Shown: positions 1 to 9,721 of the stretch, piece after piece | How positions within the stretch are numbered: the first letter of the stretch is position 1 | Layout: each line of letters begins with the position of its first letter | From: Eubacterium sp. AM49-13BH | Lineage (GTDB): Bacteria; Bacillota; Clostridia; Lachnospirales; Lachnospiraceae | Direction: 5' to 3' | Assembly: GCF_003464165.1 (NCBI RefSeq) | Contig: NZ_QSEK01000001.1 | Coordinates: 68,389 to 132,388 of the forward strand | Length of the DNA stretch: 64,000 bases | Program-made: the position numbers and the translations under genes | The notes under the pieces: model-generated | Told to the model about the DNA's origin: nothing | Databases searched by the model: none | The model's input: only the letters and a program-made list of their open reading frames with translations

Positions 1-1010
1 GCTATACATTTTCTCATAGTAGTTCTGATATTCGCCAGAATGATTGTCTCCCACCATTCCTTATTATCAAGATACCACTGAATTGTCTTCTTGATACCAT
101 CTTCAAACTTAGTTTCTGGAAGCCATCCTAATTCATTGTGAATCTTAGTTGGGTCGATAGCATAACGCATATCATGTCCCTTTCTGTCACCTACATGAAC
201 GATAAGTGATTCAGGCTTGCCAAGCTCCTTACAGATAAGCTTAACGATATCAATATTTCTCTTCTCGTTGTGTCCACCAACGTTGTATACTTCACCAACA
301 CGTCCCTTGTGGATGATAAGGTCGATAGCCTTGCAGTGATCCTCAACATAGAGCCAGTCACGAACGTTAAGACCTTCGCCATAAACTGGAAGTGGCTTAT
401 CGTTAAGAGCATTAGCAATCATAAGAGGGATAAGCTTCTCTGGGAAGTGGTATGGTCCATAGTTGTTAGAGCATCTTGAAATAGTAACAGGAAGTCCATA
501 AGTTCTGTGGTAAGCAAGAACAAGTAAGTCTGCACCAGCCTTTGATGAGCTGTATGGGCTTGATGTATGGATTGGTGTCTCTTCTGTGAAGAAAAGGTCA
601 GGTCTGTCAAGTGGAAGATCGCCGTATACTTCATCAGTAGATACCTGATGGTATCTCTGAATACCGTACTTTCTGCAGGCATCCATAAGAACCTGTGTAC
701 CAAGAATATTAGTTGTAAGGAAAACTTCCGGGTTCTCGATAGAACGGTCAACGTGTGATTCAGCAGCGAAGTTTACAACCATATCTGGATGCTCTTCTTC
801 GAAAAGTTTGTAAACAGCTTCGCGGTCTGTGATGCTTTCCTTAACGAATCTGAAGTTAGGGTTAGACATAACAGGCTCAAGAGTTGAAAGATTACCTGCA
901 TATGTGAGGCAGTCAAGACAGATGATTCTGTAGTCTGGGTATTTGTTTAACATGTGAAATATAAAGTTACTTCCGATAAATCCGGCTCCACCGGTAACAA
1001 TAATTGTCAT
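1..1010 (-). CDS. rfbB: dTDP-glucose 4,6-dehydratase (partial, runs off left edge)
   Basis: Converts dTDP-glucose to dTDP-4-keto-6-deoxyglucose, the second step of dTDP-L-rhamnose synthesis, in the cytoplasm. I translated it from the ATG at 1010-1008, which has a GGAG ribosome site about 8 bases upstream. It opens with the NAD-binding motif TGGAGFIGSN, then AAESHVDRS, the STDEVYG catalytic segment, YSSSK (the SDR Tyr-xxx-Lys pair) and SRCSNNYGPYHFPEKLIP, which are typical of RmlB. It lies 66 bp after rfbA on the same strand, so the two are probably cotranscribed. Odd: the end reads EWWETII and then leaves the usual family ending. In the next frame the expected SGEYQNYYEKMY follows at once, which suggests one base is missing near 39-40. 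The identification is very secure; the frameshift reading rests on recalled family sequence. Confidence 0.95.
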   Translation of the reverse strand, partial: MTIIVTGGAGFIGSNFIFHMLNKYPDYRIICLDCLTYAGNLSTLEPVMSNPNFRFVKESITDREAVYKLFEEEHPDMVVNFAAESHVDRSIENPEVFLTTNILGTQVLMDACRKYGIQRYHQVSTDEVYGDLPLDRPDLFFTEETPIHTSSPYSSSKAGADLLVLAYHRTYGLPVTISRCSNNYGPYHFPEKLIPLMIANALNDKPLPVYGEGLNVRDWLYVEDHCKAIDLIIHKGRVGEVYNVGGHNEKRNIDIVKLICKELGKPESLIVHVGDRKGHDMRYAIDPTKIHNELGWLPETKFEDGIKKTIQWYLDNKEWWETIILANIRTTMRKCI

Positions 1011-1076
1011 AATTAATCTCCTTAATATTTAAAATGTGTTCTTAATATGAAAAATGTTTTAACTAAATGTACTTAA

Positions 1077-1976
1077 TTATTCATGAAGCTTGTCGACATA
1101 TTTGCCGTCTAAGACATCCTTTAAGTACTGACCATACTGGTTCTTCTTTAATACCTCATATACCTTGAGAACTTCATCTTTGTTAATCCAGCCGTTTAAG
1201 TAAGCGATTTCTTCAAGGCATGCAATCTTTCTATGCTGATGAGTCTCAACAGTCTTAACAAAGTTAGTAGCTTCTACAAGACTTTCATGTGTTCCTGTAT
1301 CAAGCCATGTAAATCCTTGACCGAGAAGCTCTACATTTAAAGTACCCTTCTCTAAGTAGATACGGTTAAGATCAGTAATCTCAAGCTCGCCTCTTGCAGA
1401 TGGCTTTAAGTTCTTAGCGTATTCAACAACCTTGTTGTCGTAGAAGTAAAGACCTGTTACACAGTAGTTGCTCTTAGGCTGCGCTGGCTTTTCTTCGATA
1501 GAGACAGCCTTTCCTTCATTATTAAATTCAACAATACCAAATCTTTCAGGATCATCAACATAGTAGCCAAATACTGTTGCACCCTTTCCTGATTCAGCAT
1601 TCTCAACAGCTGCCTTAAGTCTTTTCTTAAGACCGTGACCTGCAAATATATTATCACCAAGAACCATGGCAACAGTGTCATCACCGATGAATTCCTCACC
1701 GATAATAAATGCCTGTGCAAGTCCGTCCGGGCTTGGCTGTACAGCGTAAGTAAGGTTGACACCGAACTGGCTTCCGTCCTTTAAAAGCTCTTTGAATCTA
1801 GGAGTATCCTGTGGTGTAGAGATGATAAGAATATCTCTGATACCAGCACTCATAAGAACTGAGAGTGGATAATAAATCATTGGCTTATCATAGATTGGAA
1901 GAAGCTGTTTACTAGTTACCATTGTGAGTGGGTAAAGGCGTGTGCCAGAACCACCAGCTAAAATAATACCCTTCAT
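1077..1976 (-). CDS. rfbA: glucose-1-phosphate thymidylyltransferase
   Basis: Makes dTDP-glucose from dTTP and glucose-1-phosphate, the first step towards dTDP-L-rhamnose. The 299-residue length is normal for RmlA. The N-terminus has the nucleotidyltransferase signature [11 protein letters not shown] and then [29 protein letters not shown] carries the metal-binding Asp. The ATG at 1976 is preceded by an AAGGAGG site. It is first in a minus-strand operon with rfbB, and its promoter region (1977-2111) is shared with the divergent MerR-like gene. A 19-bp-spaced promoter with an internal dyad lies there, so control by that regulator is plausible. The dTDP-sugar most likely feeds the rhamnosyltransferase-like GT2 proteins in the plus-strand cluster. 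Confidence 0.97.
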   Translation of the reverse strand: MKGIILAGGSGTRLYPLTMVTSKQLLPIYDKPMIYYPLSVLMSAGIRDILIISTPQDTPRFKELLKDGSQFGVNLTYAVQPSPDGLAQAFIIGEEFIGDDTVAMVLGDNIFAGHGLKKRLKAAVENAESGKGATVFGYYVDDPERFGIVEFNNEGKAVSIEEKPAQPKSNYCVTGLYFYDNKVVEYAKNLKPSARGELEITDLNRIYLEKGTLNVELLGQGFTWLDTGTHESLVEATNFVKTVETHQHRKIACLEEIAYLNGWINKDEVLKVYEVLKKNQYGQYLKDVLDGKYVDKLHE

Positions 1977-2023
1977 AATTGAAGTTCCTCCTTGTTTGTT
2001 AAAATGTTATGTTAATTTTCAAG

Positions 2024-2051
2024 TAGACATTTTTTAAGTCAGGTATATAAT
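2024..2051 (+). promoter_or_regulatory. Promoter of the MerR/methyltransferase gene
   Basis: TAGACA at 2024-2029 and TATAAT at 2046-2051, with a 16-bp spacer. Start of transcription would fall at about 2058, inside the TGACGTAACGTCA dyad, so binding there could also repress this gene. The element overlaps the divergent promoter on the other strand. Confidence 0.5.
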
Positions 2052-2077
2052 AAAAGATGACGTAACGTCACCTTCAA
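2047..2077 (-). promoter_or_regulatory. MerR-type promoter and operator upstream of rfbA
   Basis: On the minus strand, TTGAAG (2077-2072) and TATTAT (2052-2047) are separated by 19 bp. The spacer contains a perfect dyad TGACGT-A-ACGTCA at 2058-2070. A long spacer holding a dyad is the hallmark of promoters controlled by MerR-family proteins, and a MerR-type gene lies next door. The link to the neighbour is inference. Confidence 0.45.
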
Positions 2078-2111
2078 GTGTTTTTTGAAAAATTTTTACA
2101 AGGAGTAATAT

Positions 2112-3356
2112 ATGCATAAAGATGGGTATTATTCTTCAGGCGAATTTGCGAAGAAATCAAATGTTTCAGTAAGGACTATAAGATATTATGACCAGCAGAA
2201 CATATTAAAGCCTTCACTTCTTACTGATGAGGGAGTGAGATTTTATACTGATTCAGATTTTACAAGGTTACAGCAGATATTATTGCTTAAATATCTTGGA
2301 TTTACACTGGACGATATAAGAAATATGACAATTGGTGATTCAGATTATCATGTGCTAAAGAATTCACTTGAACTTCAAAAGCGAATGATACAAGACAAGA
2401 TTGCACAGATGCAGCTTGTATGTAAAGCTATTGAAGAAACAGAAGACTCTATTAAAGAGGGAAAAGGAGTTGACTGGAGTAATATGCTGGAGATTATCCA
2501 TCTTACTAATATGGAAGACAGCATGAAGAATCAGTACATTAATGCTGGAAATATATCTGCAAGAATTAATCTTCATAACAGGTTTTCAGTTAATAAACAG
2601 GGATGGTTTCCGTGGGTATATGAGCAGTGTGGTATTGTTAAGGGGATGAGAATTCTTGAGATTGGGTGTGGTGATGGAACATTGTGGGTTGACAATATAG
2701 GTCAGCTTGCCATGACAGGAAAGAGAAATGAATTTTCAGGGAAGAAAAAAAACATATATATAGAGCTTACAGATATATCAGAAGGCATGATAAGTGATGC
2801 GAGAAGAAATATAAAAAAAGCAACAGAGAGCTGGAAGGAAAGAGATATTGATGTGTCATTCAGGTTCAGAGTGGTTTCATGCGAAAAGACAGGGGCAAAA
2901 GATGAATCGTATGATCTGGTGATTGCTAATCATGTGCTGTTTTATTGTAAAAATGTCAATAAGGCACTTGATGAAATTGTGAGGGTGTTAAAGCCTGGAG
3001 GAGTGCTTGTGTGCAGTACATATGGCAGCAGGCATATGCAGGAGATAAGCCGCCTTGTGTCGGGATACGATAAGAGAATTGCACTTGAAGCAGATAAGCT
3101 TTTTGAAAAATTCGGACTTGATAATGGAGATAAGATATTAAAAAAACATTTTTCAGATGTTGAGAGAAGAGATTATAAAGATGCGCTTGTTGTTGATGAA
3201 GCAGAACCGCTGGTAGATTATATACTATCATGTCATGGCAATCAGAAAGAGTACCTTGTGGATAAGTATACAGATTTTAAAAAATATGTAGAGAAAAAGC
3301 TTGTGAAACCTATGACAATAACCAAAGAGGCTGGTGTATTTGTGTGTAGAAAATAA
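2112..3356 (+). CDS. MerR-family HTH regulator fused to a SAM-dependent methyltransferase
   Basis: The N-terminal 70 residues form a MerR winged helix (YYSSGEFAKKSNVSVRTIRY, then GVRFYTDSDFTRLQQILLLK), followed by a coiled dimerisation helix (about 75-120). The C-terminal half (about 150-410) is a class I methyltransferase with motif I LEIGCGDGTLW and later VIANHVLFYC and VLKPGGVLVCSTYG. The ATG is preceded by AAGGAG. MerR proteins with a C-terminal methyltransferase occur in Firmicutes, but substrate and inducer are generally unknown. It is divergent from rfbA/rfbB with shared promoter DNA, so it may sense a metabolite and control itself and perhaps the rhamnose genes. The architecture is clear, the role is not. 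Confidence 0.88.
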   Translation: MHKDGYYSSGEFAKKSNVSVRTIRYYDQQNILKPSLLTDEGVRFYTDSDFTRLQQILLLKYLGFTLDDIRNMTIGDSDYHVLKNSLELQKRMIQDKIAQMQLVCKAIEETEDSIKEGKGVDWSNMLEIIHLTNMEDSMKNQYINAGNISARINLHNRFSVNKQGWFPWVYEQCGIVKGMRILEIGCGDGTLWVDNIGQLAMTGKRNEFSGKKKNIYIELTDISEGMISDARRNIKKATESWKERDIDVSFRFRVVSCEKTGAKDESYDLVIANHVLFYCKNVNKALDEIVRVLKPGGVLVCSTYGSRHMQEISRLVSGYDKRIALEADKLFEKFGLDNGDKILKKHFSDVERRDYKDALVVDEAEPLVDYILSCHGNQKEYLVDKYTDFKKYVEKKLVKPMTITKEAGVFVCRK

Positions 3357-3490
3357 TGTATAGCAATTATATCTATAATATGGTAAAATCAAAAGAAACA
3401 TGTTTTGTTACAGGGGTAGTTTGAACATGCATATTATGGAAATACTCTGATAGAATGAAAGATTATTTATTGGGGGCAGAGAATACAGTT

Positions 3491-4612
3491 ATGAAGAAAT
3501 TAAAGATTGCTGTTGATGCAAGAACTTTAGGCAGCAGACCAAGCGGTGTGGGCATGTATCTTAATGATTTCTTAGAACAGCTCATAACATATGATGAATT
3601 TGAATGGATTCTGTTTACAGATGTTAAAGAGAGTGAATATATTAAGAGATTTGAGGCTAGAGGAATCAAGGTTATTGAATGGGGAAAGCCTGTATATAGA
3701 AGTGCGGGTGTGTATGCATATTTTGCATTTATTAAGAAAGAATTAAAGCAGGTGAGGCCGGATATATTCTGGGAGGTTAATTCGATTATTCCTATTAATC
3801 TCGGTGGAAGCTTTAAGACACTTATCACAATACACGATATGTTTCCTATTCAGTATGTAAGATACTTTGGAAAAATATACAGCTATTATTTTAAGTTTAA
3901 TCTTGGTGTGACTTTAAGACATACAGATATGATTCTGTATAATTCGGAGCAGACTAAGGATGATACAGAGGTGTATTTTCCAAAGGCTAAGAAGATTCCA
4001 AGCTGCAATGCCTACATTATATCTAATCCGCTTACAAGATATGTACCGCCTAAGGATGAGAATTATTTCTTGTATATAGGTAATATGGAGAAGCGTAAGG
4101 GCGTTGATATCCTTATTAAAGCGTACAGAAGATACAGGGAAGAAGGCGGAACAAGACCTCTTATTCTTGCCGGTAAGATGCAGGAGGATGATATTGAGCA
4201 GCTTCTTGAGACTGCACTTACAGAGGTTGAAGGTCTTACCTATCTTGGATATGTGTCACACACTACAAGATATGACCTGTATAACAACTGTTCATGCTTT
4301 GTGTTTCCTTCTATGGCAGAAGGCTTCGGAATGCCTATATTAGAGGTTATGAAGCATAACAAGCCAATACTTGCAAGTAATCTTAAAATATTTGACGAGG
4401 TAGTAGGTGACTGTGTTGAAAGATTCAGTCTTGCAGGTGATGATGATGATAAGGTTATAAGTCTTGCAAATGGAATGAAGAATATAGATAAGAAGATTAA
4501 TTCTGGACTTGTTGATGAGAATGCATACAGACATGCGTTGGACAAGTATACCCCGGAAAGACTTGGTGGTATGGTGAGAGACTTTATTAACAGCCAGATG
4601 AATAACAGATAG
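3491..4612 (+). CDS. Glycosyltransferase family 4 protein
   Basis: A GT-B fold retaining glycosyltransferase acting in the cytoplasm on the growing surface polymer. The N-terminus KIAVDARTLGSRPSGVGMY has the glycine-rich acceptor loop of GT4 enzymes. The C-terminal half has YIGNMEKRKGVDILI (donor domain start), LGYVSH, then the E-x7-E motif in PSMAEGFGMPILEVM. I chose the start at 3491 because the family motif begins at once and GGGGG lies upstream; an in-frame ATG at 3455 would add 12 residues but lacks a ribosome site. It heads the long plus-strand run. Its sugar is unknown; mannose or rhamnose would fit the nucleotide sugars made here. Confidence 0.9.
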   Translation: MKKLKIAVDARTLGSRPSGVGMYLNDFLEQLITYDEFEWILFTDVKESEYIKRFEARGIKVIEWGKPVYRSAGVYAYFAFIKKELKQVRPDIFWEVNSIIPINLGGSFKTLITIHDMFPIQYVRYFGKIYSYYFKFNLGVTLRHTDMILYNSEQTKDDTEVYFPKAKKIPSCNAYIISNPLTRYVPPKDENYFLYIGNMEKRKGVDILIKAYRRYREEGGTRPLILAGKMQEDDIEQLLETALTEVEGLTYLGYVSHTTRYDLYNNCSCFVFPSMAEGFGMPILEVMKHNKPILASNLKIFDEVVGDCVERFSLAGDDDDKVISLANGMKNIDKKINSGLVDENAYRHALDKYTPERLGGMVRDFINSQMNNR

Positions 4613-4627
4613 AATGTTGAGGTTTAT

Positions 4628-5919
4628 ATGGGTTTATCAAAATTTTTTCTTAATACGGGAGAAGCATTGAGACCAGTGCTGACCAAGATTATTCCTATGA
4701 AGCTATTAAGTAAGATGAAAGCAGGAATAATTAATAATGCCACAGACAAGCTGTCGGCAGACTCTATTGAGAAATATGAGGCAGGAAGATACAAATGTGG
4801 TGCCAATATAATAGGTAATATTAAGGGCGATAACGGACTTGGACAGAGCGCAAGAATCATGTGCAGGCTGCTTGATGAGAATAAAGAACCTCATGTTATA
4901 AGAGATTTCTTTGTTCCACCAGGAGGTTCAAGGAGTAATGATACTTATGCTGACAGACTTACAGAGGAGCTTCCTTTTGATGTGAATATTATTCATGTTA
5001 ATGCAAGTGAATTCATGGTGGCATATTTAAGCCTTGGAAAAGAAGTATGGGATTACAGATATAACATAGGATACTGGGCATGGGAGCTGGAGACATTTCC
5101 AGAAGAGTGGCTTCCGGCATTCAAGCTTGTTGATGAAGTCTGGACACCGTCGGATTTCGTTACGAATACTTTGAAGAAATACACAGACAAGCCTGTAATA
5201 ACAGTTCCACACTGTGTTGCACCTGAGACGGATACTGTGAAGTTTGATAGAAAGCATTTTAATCTTCCAGAAGATAAGTTCTTATTCCTTGTAATGTATA
5301 ACAGTGGAAGCGTTATGGAAAGAAAGAATCCGCTTGCCGCTATTAAAGCATTTAAAGAAGCGTTCTGCAAAGATGAACAGATGAAAGAAAAATACAAGGA
5401 TGTCGGACTTGTTATCAAGATAAGTGAGGCAGAGTTATCTGCAGAAGATGAAAAGATTATTAGTTCTGTAATAGAGGATTGCGATAACATTTATTATATG
5501 TGCGGTCATATGGGAAGATGTGAGGTTAATACACTTCTTGCAGATGTGGATGTGTATGTTTCACTTCACCGTTCAGAAGGCTTCGGACTTGTTATGGCTG
5601 AGTCAATGTATGTTGGTACACCTGTTATTGCAACTGACTGGTCAGGCAATACAGAGTTTATGAACAGTGATACAGCATGCATGGTCGGTTACGACATGAT
5701 AGAGCTTGATAAGGATTATGAGCGTTCAAGAAGGGCAATGTATGGGCTGATGCACATGTTGATGAGGCAGCAGACTATATGAGAAGGCTTTATGAGGATA
5801 AGGACTTCTACGAAAGAATTGCTGATAGCGGTCAGAAATATGCCAGGGAACATCTGGCGTATAAGCGTTCTGCGGATATAGTCAGCGAGAGGTTGAAGAA
5901 AATTCATGGAGAGAATTGA
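4628..5919 (+). CDS. Glycosyltransferase family 4 protein, frameshifted near its 3' end
   Basis: A second GT-B glycosyltransferase, with IGYWAWELETFPEEW in the acceptor domain and SLHRSEGFGLVMAESM carrying the E-x7-E donor motif. The uninterrupted frame stops at 5782 with a tail unlike the family. In the frame one base back, the expected ending follows from about 5720 (AFKKGNVWADAHVDEAADYM and onward, closing at TGA 5917-5919). That TGA overlaps the next gene's ATG as TGATG, typical translational coupling, which supports 5919 as the true end. A single missing G in TATG(G)AGCG near 5720 explains it. As written in this sequence the product would be 384 residues with the last 28 wrong and about 45 lost. 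Sequencing error or recent mutation cannot be told apart here. Confidence 0.85.
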
Positions 5920-7922
5920 TGTTTTTAACAAGAGCATTTGAGATAATCAATAAAGAGGGTGTTCTTACATTCAGGTATGCGTTAGGGCAGAAAATGCGTG
6001 AGAATATGACTGATGAAAAGATTTATCAGTTATATATAAAGAATGTAGAACCAAGACAGAACGTCATATCAGAAAATCAATGTGTTCAGGTAGTGTCTGT
6101 TAAAGAAAATAATACTGTAAAGCAAGTGATGGAAGCGGTAGAAAAAGTATCTACAGAATATGTTGTATTGTGTAGTTCTGATTACGAATTGTGTGAGGAT
6201 TATGAGAAAAAAGTGTCTCATTATATATTGATTCAGAAAAAAGCTGGCAGAAATCTAAAATACATTTATAGTGATTCAGATACTATTAATGACAATGGAA
6301 AACGGGAAAATCCAGATTGTAAACCCGATTATTCATGGAACACACTGCTTTCATTTAATTATATTGGCAATGTGTTTGCTGTAAAAAGACAGTTTTTTCT
6401 TCATAGAATGAATGAGTTTGTAGATAATTTTGGTTCTGATAGTAAGTTTGACAGTTACAAGACATCATTGTTCCTGTTATCAGATAATTCAGCAGAGAAT
6501 GTTGGACACATTCATCAGATTCTTGCTCATAAAAAGGCGAATTATAAAGAAGAATCAGATATTTCTGAGTATAAATGTTTGCTGCCTGAATTAAAGAACA
6601 AAAATGTATGTGTGGTTACTGATAAACATAATAAAAATGTACAGCATATACATTATCCTCTTTCTGAGAATGATTGTGTCAGCATCATTATTCCGTCCAA
6701 AGATAACCCGGAAATTCTTAAGGTTTGTTTTGAAAGTATAAAAAAATACACGAAATACACGAAATATGAAATTGTTGTTATTGATAATGGGAGTAATGAA
6801 GACAACAGAAATGAATATAAAAAGCTGATAGCTGAATTTGGAGAAAATGCTTCGTACACATACGAAAGATTTGATTTCAATTTTTCTAAAATGTGTAATA
6901 TAGGTTCAAAGAAAGCGACTGGAAACATGTTATTATTTCTTAATGATGATATTGAAATAATCGGACAGGATTATGAAGATACAGACTGGCTTTCAGTACT
7001 TGCCGGACAGGCAAAGCAGGAAAGTACCGGCGCGGTTGGTGCAAAGCTTTTGTATCCGGACTCATCATATATCCAGCATGTGGGTGTAATTAATTATGAA
7101 TCAAGCTGTTTTGCACATCTGTATGCAAAGGCAGTTGATGATGAGAATATCAAGGCTCACAGGAATTACGCCGATTATGACTGCCTGTGTGTTACAGGAG
7201 CATGCTTTATGATTGAGAAGGCTAAATTCGATAAAGCTGGTGGATTTGATGAAGCATTTGAAGTAACACATAATGATGTTGATATATGCCTGACTCTGTA
7301 TGAACAGGGATATTACAATGTCTTAAGAAATGATGTGGTTCTTTTTCATCATGAATCATTCTCAAGAGGTGATGATGAGATTGATGAAGAAAAGAACAGA
7401 CGTAATATGCATGCAAGGGATATGACATATGAAAAACATCCCAAGCTTGAGAAATATGACCCTTTCTATAGTCCGCTTCTTACGCAGACGGAGAATAACT
7501 ACAGATTCGGAGATGAGATATATTCTGTAATATACAGAAAACCTCAGAAAGCTGACAGATTAAAGCCGGCTGCAGGATATATGGAAGTATCACCTACAGT
7601 TAAGGTGACAGAAACAGGATATCATGATGATATGCAGCTTAGGGGATTTGCATATAACGGAAATAAAGTGTATTATAATCCCGTAATTTTTCTGTGGAAT
7701 GAACAGAATTGTTATAGGATTAAGGCACAGTCAGTATGTGACAGAGTATTTCATTTAAGAAAAGGTGTGGATAAGAACATTAATTATGCACCGTTTTTTT
7801 GTGGAATAGATACAACAGATATGGAAAGCGGAACATATAGATGTGCTATCAGAGCTAATGGCAGATATTATGATGCACAGACATGTATCGTGATTAATGA
7901 TGATGATGGTATTGCACAATAA
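5919..7922 (+). CDS. GT2-family glycosyltransferase, rhamnosyltransferase/O-antigen type
   Basis: A large inverting glycosyltransferase of about 668 residues. The GT-A domain (about 255-510) starts VSIIIPSKDNPEILKVCFES and contains the metal-binding LFLNDDIEI, then GAVGAKLLYPDSSYIQHVG and CVTGACFMIEKAKFDKAGGF, as in WbbL-like rhamnosyltransferases. The N-terminal 230 residues resemble a degenerate GT2 partner domain (YIYSDSDTINDNGKRENPDC), and the C-terminal 130 residues look like a beta-rich accessory domain. I use the ATG at 5919, which overlaps the stop of the previous gene; a TTG lies one codon earlier. It is probably supplied by the dTDP-rhamnose genes at 1-1976. The precise linkage is unknown. 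Confidence 0.88.
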   Translation: MFLTRAFEIINKEGVLTFRYALGQKMRENMTDEKIYQLYIKNVEPRQNVISENQCVQVVSVKENNTVKQVMEAVEKVSTEYVVLCSSDYELCEDYEKKVSHYILIQKKAGRNLKYIYSDSDTINDNGKRENPDCKPDYSWNTLLSFNYIGNVFAVKRQFFLHRMNEFVDNFGSDSKFDSYKTSLFLLSDNSAENVGHIHQILAHKKANYKEESDISEYKCLLPELKNKNVCVVTDKHNKNVQHIHYPLSENDCVSIIIPSKDNPEILKVCFESIKKYTKYTKYEIVVIDNGSNEDNRNEYKKLIAEFGENASYTYERFDFNFSKMCNIGSKKATGNMLLFLNDDIEIIGQDYEDTDWLSVLAGQAKQESTGAVGAKLLYPDSSYIQHVGVINYESSCFAHLYAKAVDDENIKAHRNYADYDCLCVTGACFMIEKAKFDKAGGFDEAFEVTHNDVDICLTLYEQGYYNVLRNDVVLFHHESFSRGDDEIDEEKNRRNMHARDMTYEKHPKLEKYDPFYSPLLTQTENNYRFGDEIYSVIYRKPQKADRLKPAAGYMEVSPTVKVTETGYHDDMQLRGFAYNGNKVYYNPVIFLWNEQNCYRIKAQSVCDRVFHLRKGVDKNINYAPFFCGIDTTDMESGTYRCAIRANGRYYDAQTCIVINDDDGIAQ

Positions 7923-7932
7923 GGAGGACGAT

Positions 7933-9003
7933 ATGAAAACTACAGCACTTATTATGGCAGGTGGTAAGGGAGAGCGATTCTGGCCAAAGAGCCGTGTTAA
8001 TATGCCAAAGCAGTTCCTTTCTCTTACAGATGACGGAAAGACTATGATACAGCTCACGGTAGAGCGAATCAGCCCATTGGTTGATATTAAAGATGTTTAT
8101 GTTGCTACTAACAAGAACTACAGAGAACTTGTAAAGCAGCAGCTTCCAGGTATTCCGGAGGAGAATATCTTATGTGAGCCTGTTGGAAGAAATACAGCAC
8201 CATGTGTAGGTCTTGGAGCAGTTCATGTTGCAAGCAAATATGATGATGCAGTTATGATTGTACTTCCATCAGACCACCTTATTAAGAATAATGAAGTGTT
8301 TGCAGATACATTTAAAGAAGCAGTTCAGATTGCAGAAGAGGGGGCTAACCTTGTAACGGTAGGTATTACTCCGAATTACCCAGAGACAGGCTATGGTTAT
8401 ATTAAGTATAATCAGGATGACAAGAAGAATAATGCTTATTCAGTTGAAAAGTTCGTTGAGAAGCCAGACCTTGAGACAGCTAAATCATACCTTGCTGACG
8501 GAACATATCTGTGGAACAGTGGAATGTTCGTATGGAAGGTATCTACAATATTAGACTGCTTTAAGAAGTTCATGCCGGATACATATGAAGGCTTATTAAA
8601 GATTAAGGCAGCAGTTGGAACAGCAGATGAAAATGCAGTGCTTGAGGCAGAATTCCCTAATCTTGAGTCACAGTCAGTTGACTACGGTATTATGGAGAAG
8701 GCAGATTCTATCTACACACTTCCAGGCAACTTCGGTTGGGATGATGTAGGTTCATGGCTTGCAGTAGGAAGAATCAAGAAGAATGATGATAACAGCAATG
8801 TAATTAACGGCAATGTAGTTGCAGTTAATACTAGGGGCTGTGTAATAGAAGGTGGCGAAAAACTTATTGCCACAGTTGGTTTAAGAGATATCGTAGTTGT
8901 TGATACTAAAGATGCAACTCTTATTACAACTAAAGAGAATGCAGGAGAAATCAAGCAGGTACTTGCAAAGCTTCGTGAAGAAGGAAAGAATGAGTATCTT
9001 TAA
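7933..9003 (+). CDS. manC: Mannose-1-phosphate guanylyltransferase
   Basis: Forms GDP-mannose from GTP and mannose-1-phosphate. The ATG at 7933 follows AAGGAGGACGAT, and the protein (356 residues) begins TTALIMAGGKGERFWPKSR, the pyrophosphorylase signature, then MPKQFLSL. VLPSDHLI holds the metal-binding Asp, and FVEKPDLETA and GNFGWDDVGSW are typical of ManC. It is the short form without the C-terminal cupin isomerase domain. A second, much longer ManC fusion lies at 55373-57742, so the window encodes two GDP-mannose routes. It sits between glycosyltransferase genes, in the right place to supply donor sugar. Confidence 0.95.
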   Translation: MKTTALIMAGGKGERFWPKSRVNMPKQFLSLTDDGKTMIQLTVERISPLVDIKDVYVATNKNYRELVKQQLPGIPEENILCEPVGRNTAPCVGLGAVHVASKYDDAVMIVLPSDHLIKNNEVFADTFKEAVQIAEEGANLVTVGITPNYPETGYGYIKYNQDDKKNNAYSVEKFVEKPDLETAKSYLADGTYLWNSGMFVWKVSTILDCFKKFMPDTYEGLLKIKAAVGTADENAVLEAEFPNLESQSVDYGIMEKADSIYTLPGNFGWDDVGSWLAVGRIKKNDDNSNVINGNVVAVNTRGCVIEGGEKLIATVGLRDIVVVDTKDATLITTKENAGEIKQVLAKLREEGKNEYL

Positions 9004-9020
9004 TTAGAAAGAGGAATTTT

Positions 9021-9719
9021 ATGGATAAAAGAGTACTGGTTATTATTCCAGCTTATAATGAGGAAGAGAATATTGTCAGAGTGGTTGATAATCTTATCAA
9101 TAACTATGGGCAGCTGGATTATGTTGTTATCAATGATGGCTCAAGAGATAACACTGCTAAATTATGCAGGGAACATGGATATAATCTGGTAGATCTTCCG
9201 GTTAATCTTGGACTGGCAGGTGCATTTCAGGCTGGTATGAAATATGCACTGGCTAATGATTATGACTATGCAATCCAGTTTGACGGGGACGGTCAGCATA
9301 ATCCACAGTTCATAGAAGGTATGGAGCAGATGGCTGAAAAGGACAATCTTGATATTGTCATAGGATCAAGATTCGCATCAGAGAAGAAGCCATTTACCGC
9401 AAGAATGCTGGGAAGCAGGCTTATTGAATTCTGTATACTTGTTACATGCCATAAGAGAATAAAAGATCCAACATCAGGAATGAGAATGTTTAACAGAAGA
9501 ATGATTCACAAACTTGCTACAAGCATGAATTTTGGACCAGAACCAGATACTGTGGCATATCTTACACGCTGTGGGGCTAAGGTTGGCGAATATCAGGTTG
9601 AGATGAATGACAGAATTGCTGGAGAAAGTTATCTTAATCCAATAAACAGTATGAAGTATATGTTTAATATGACCACATCTATACTTTTTGTACAGTGGTT
9701 TAGAAAGAGAGGGCTGTAA
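9021..9719 (+). CDS. GT2 glycosyltransferase, polyprenyl-phosphate sugar synthase-like
   Basis: A 232-residue GT-A enzyme of the dolichyl-phosphate mannose synthase-like group. It begins VLVIIPAYNEEENIVRVVDN, has VINDGSRDNT, the metal-binding QFDGDGQHNP and DPTSGMRMF. It has no membrane segments of its own. It is followed after 2 bases by a DUF2304 membrane protein, a standard pairing in Gram-positive surface-glycan loci. The likely job is loading a sugar onto undecaprenyl phosphate for use outside the membrane. The sugar cannot be read from the sequence. Confidence 0.88.
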   Translation: MDKRVLVIIPAYNEEENIVRVVDNLINNYGQLDYVVINDGSRDNTAKLCREHGYNLVDLPVNLGLAGAFQAGMKYALANDYDYAIQFDGDGQHNPQFIEGMEQMAEKDNLDIVIGSRFASEKKPFTARMLGSRLIEFCILVTCHKRIKDPTSGMRMFNRRMIHKLATSMNFGPEPDTVAYLTRCGAKVGEYQVEMNDRIAGESYLNPINSMKYMFNMTTSILFVQWFRKRGL

Positions 9720-9721
9720 GT

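Noticed and set aside
6745..6770. Short direct repeat (AAATACACGAAATACACGAAATA) inside the GT2 gene as a phase-variation tract
   Set aside because: Only two or three 9-bp units in an intact frame; each unit is a multiple of three, so copy change would not alter the frame.
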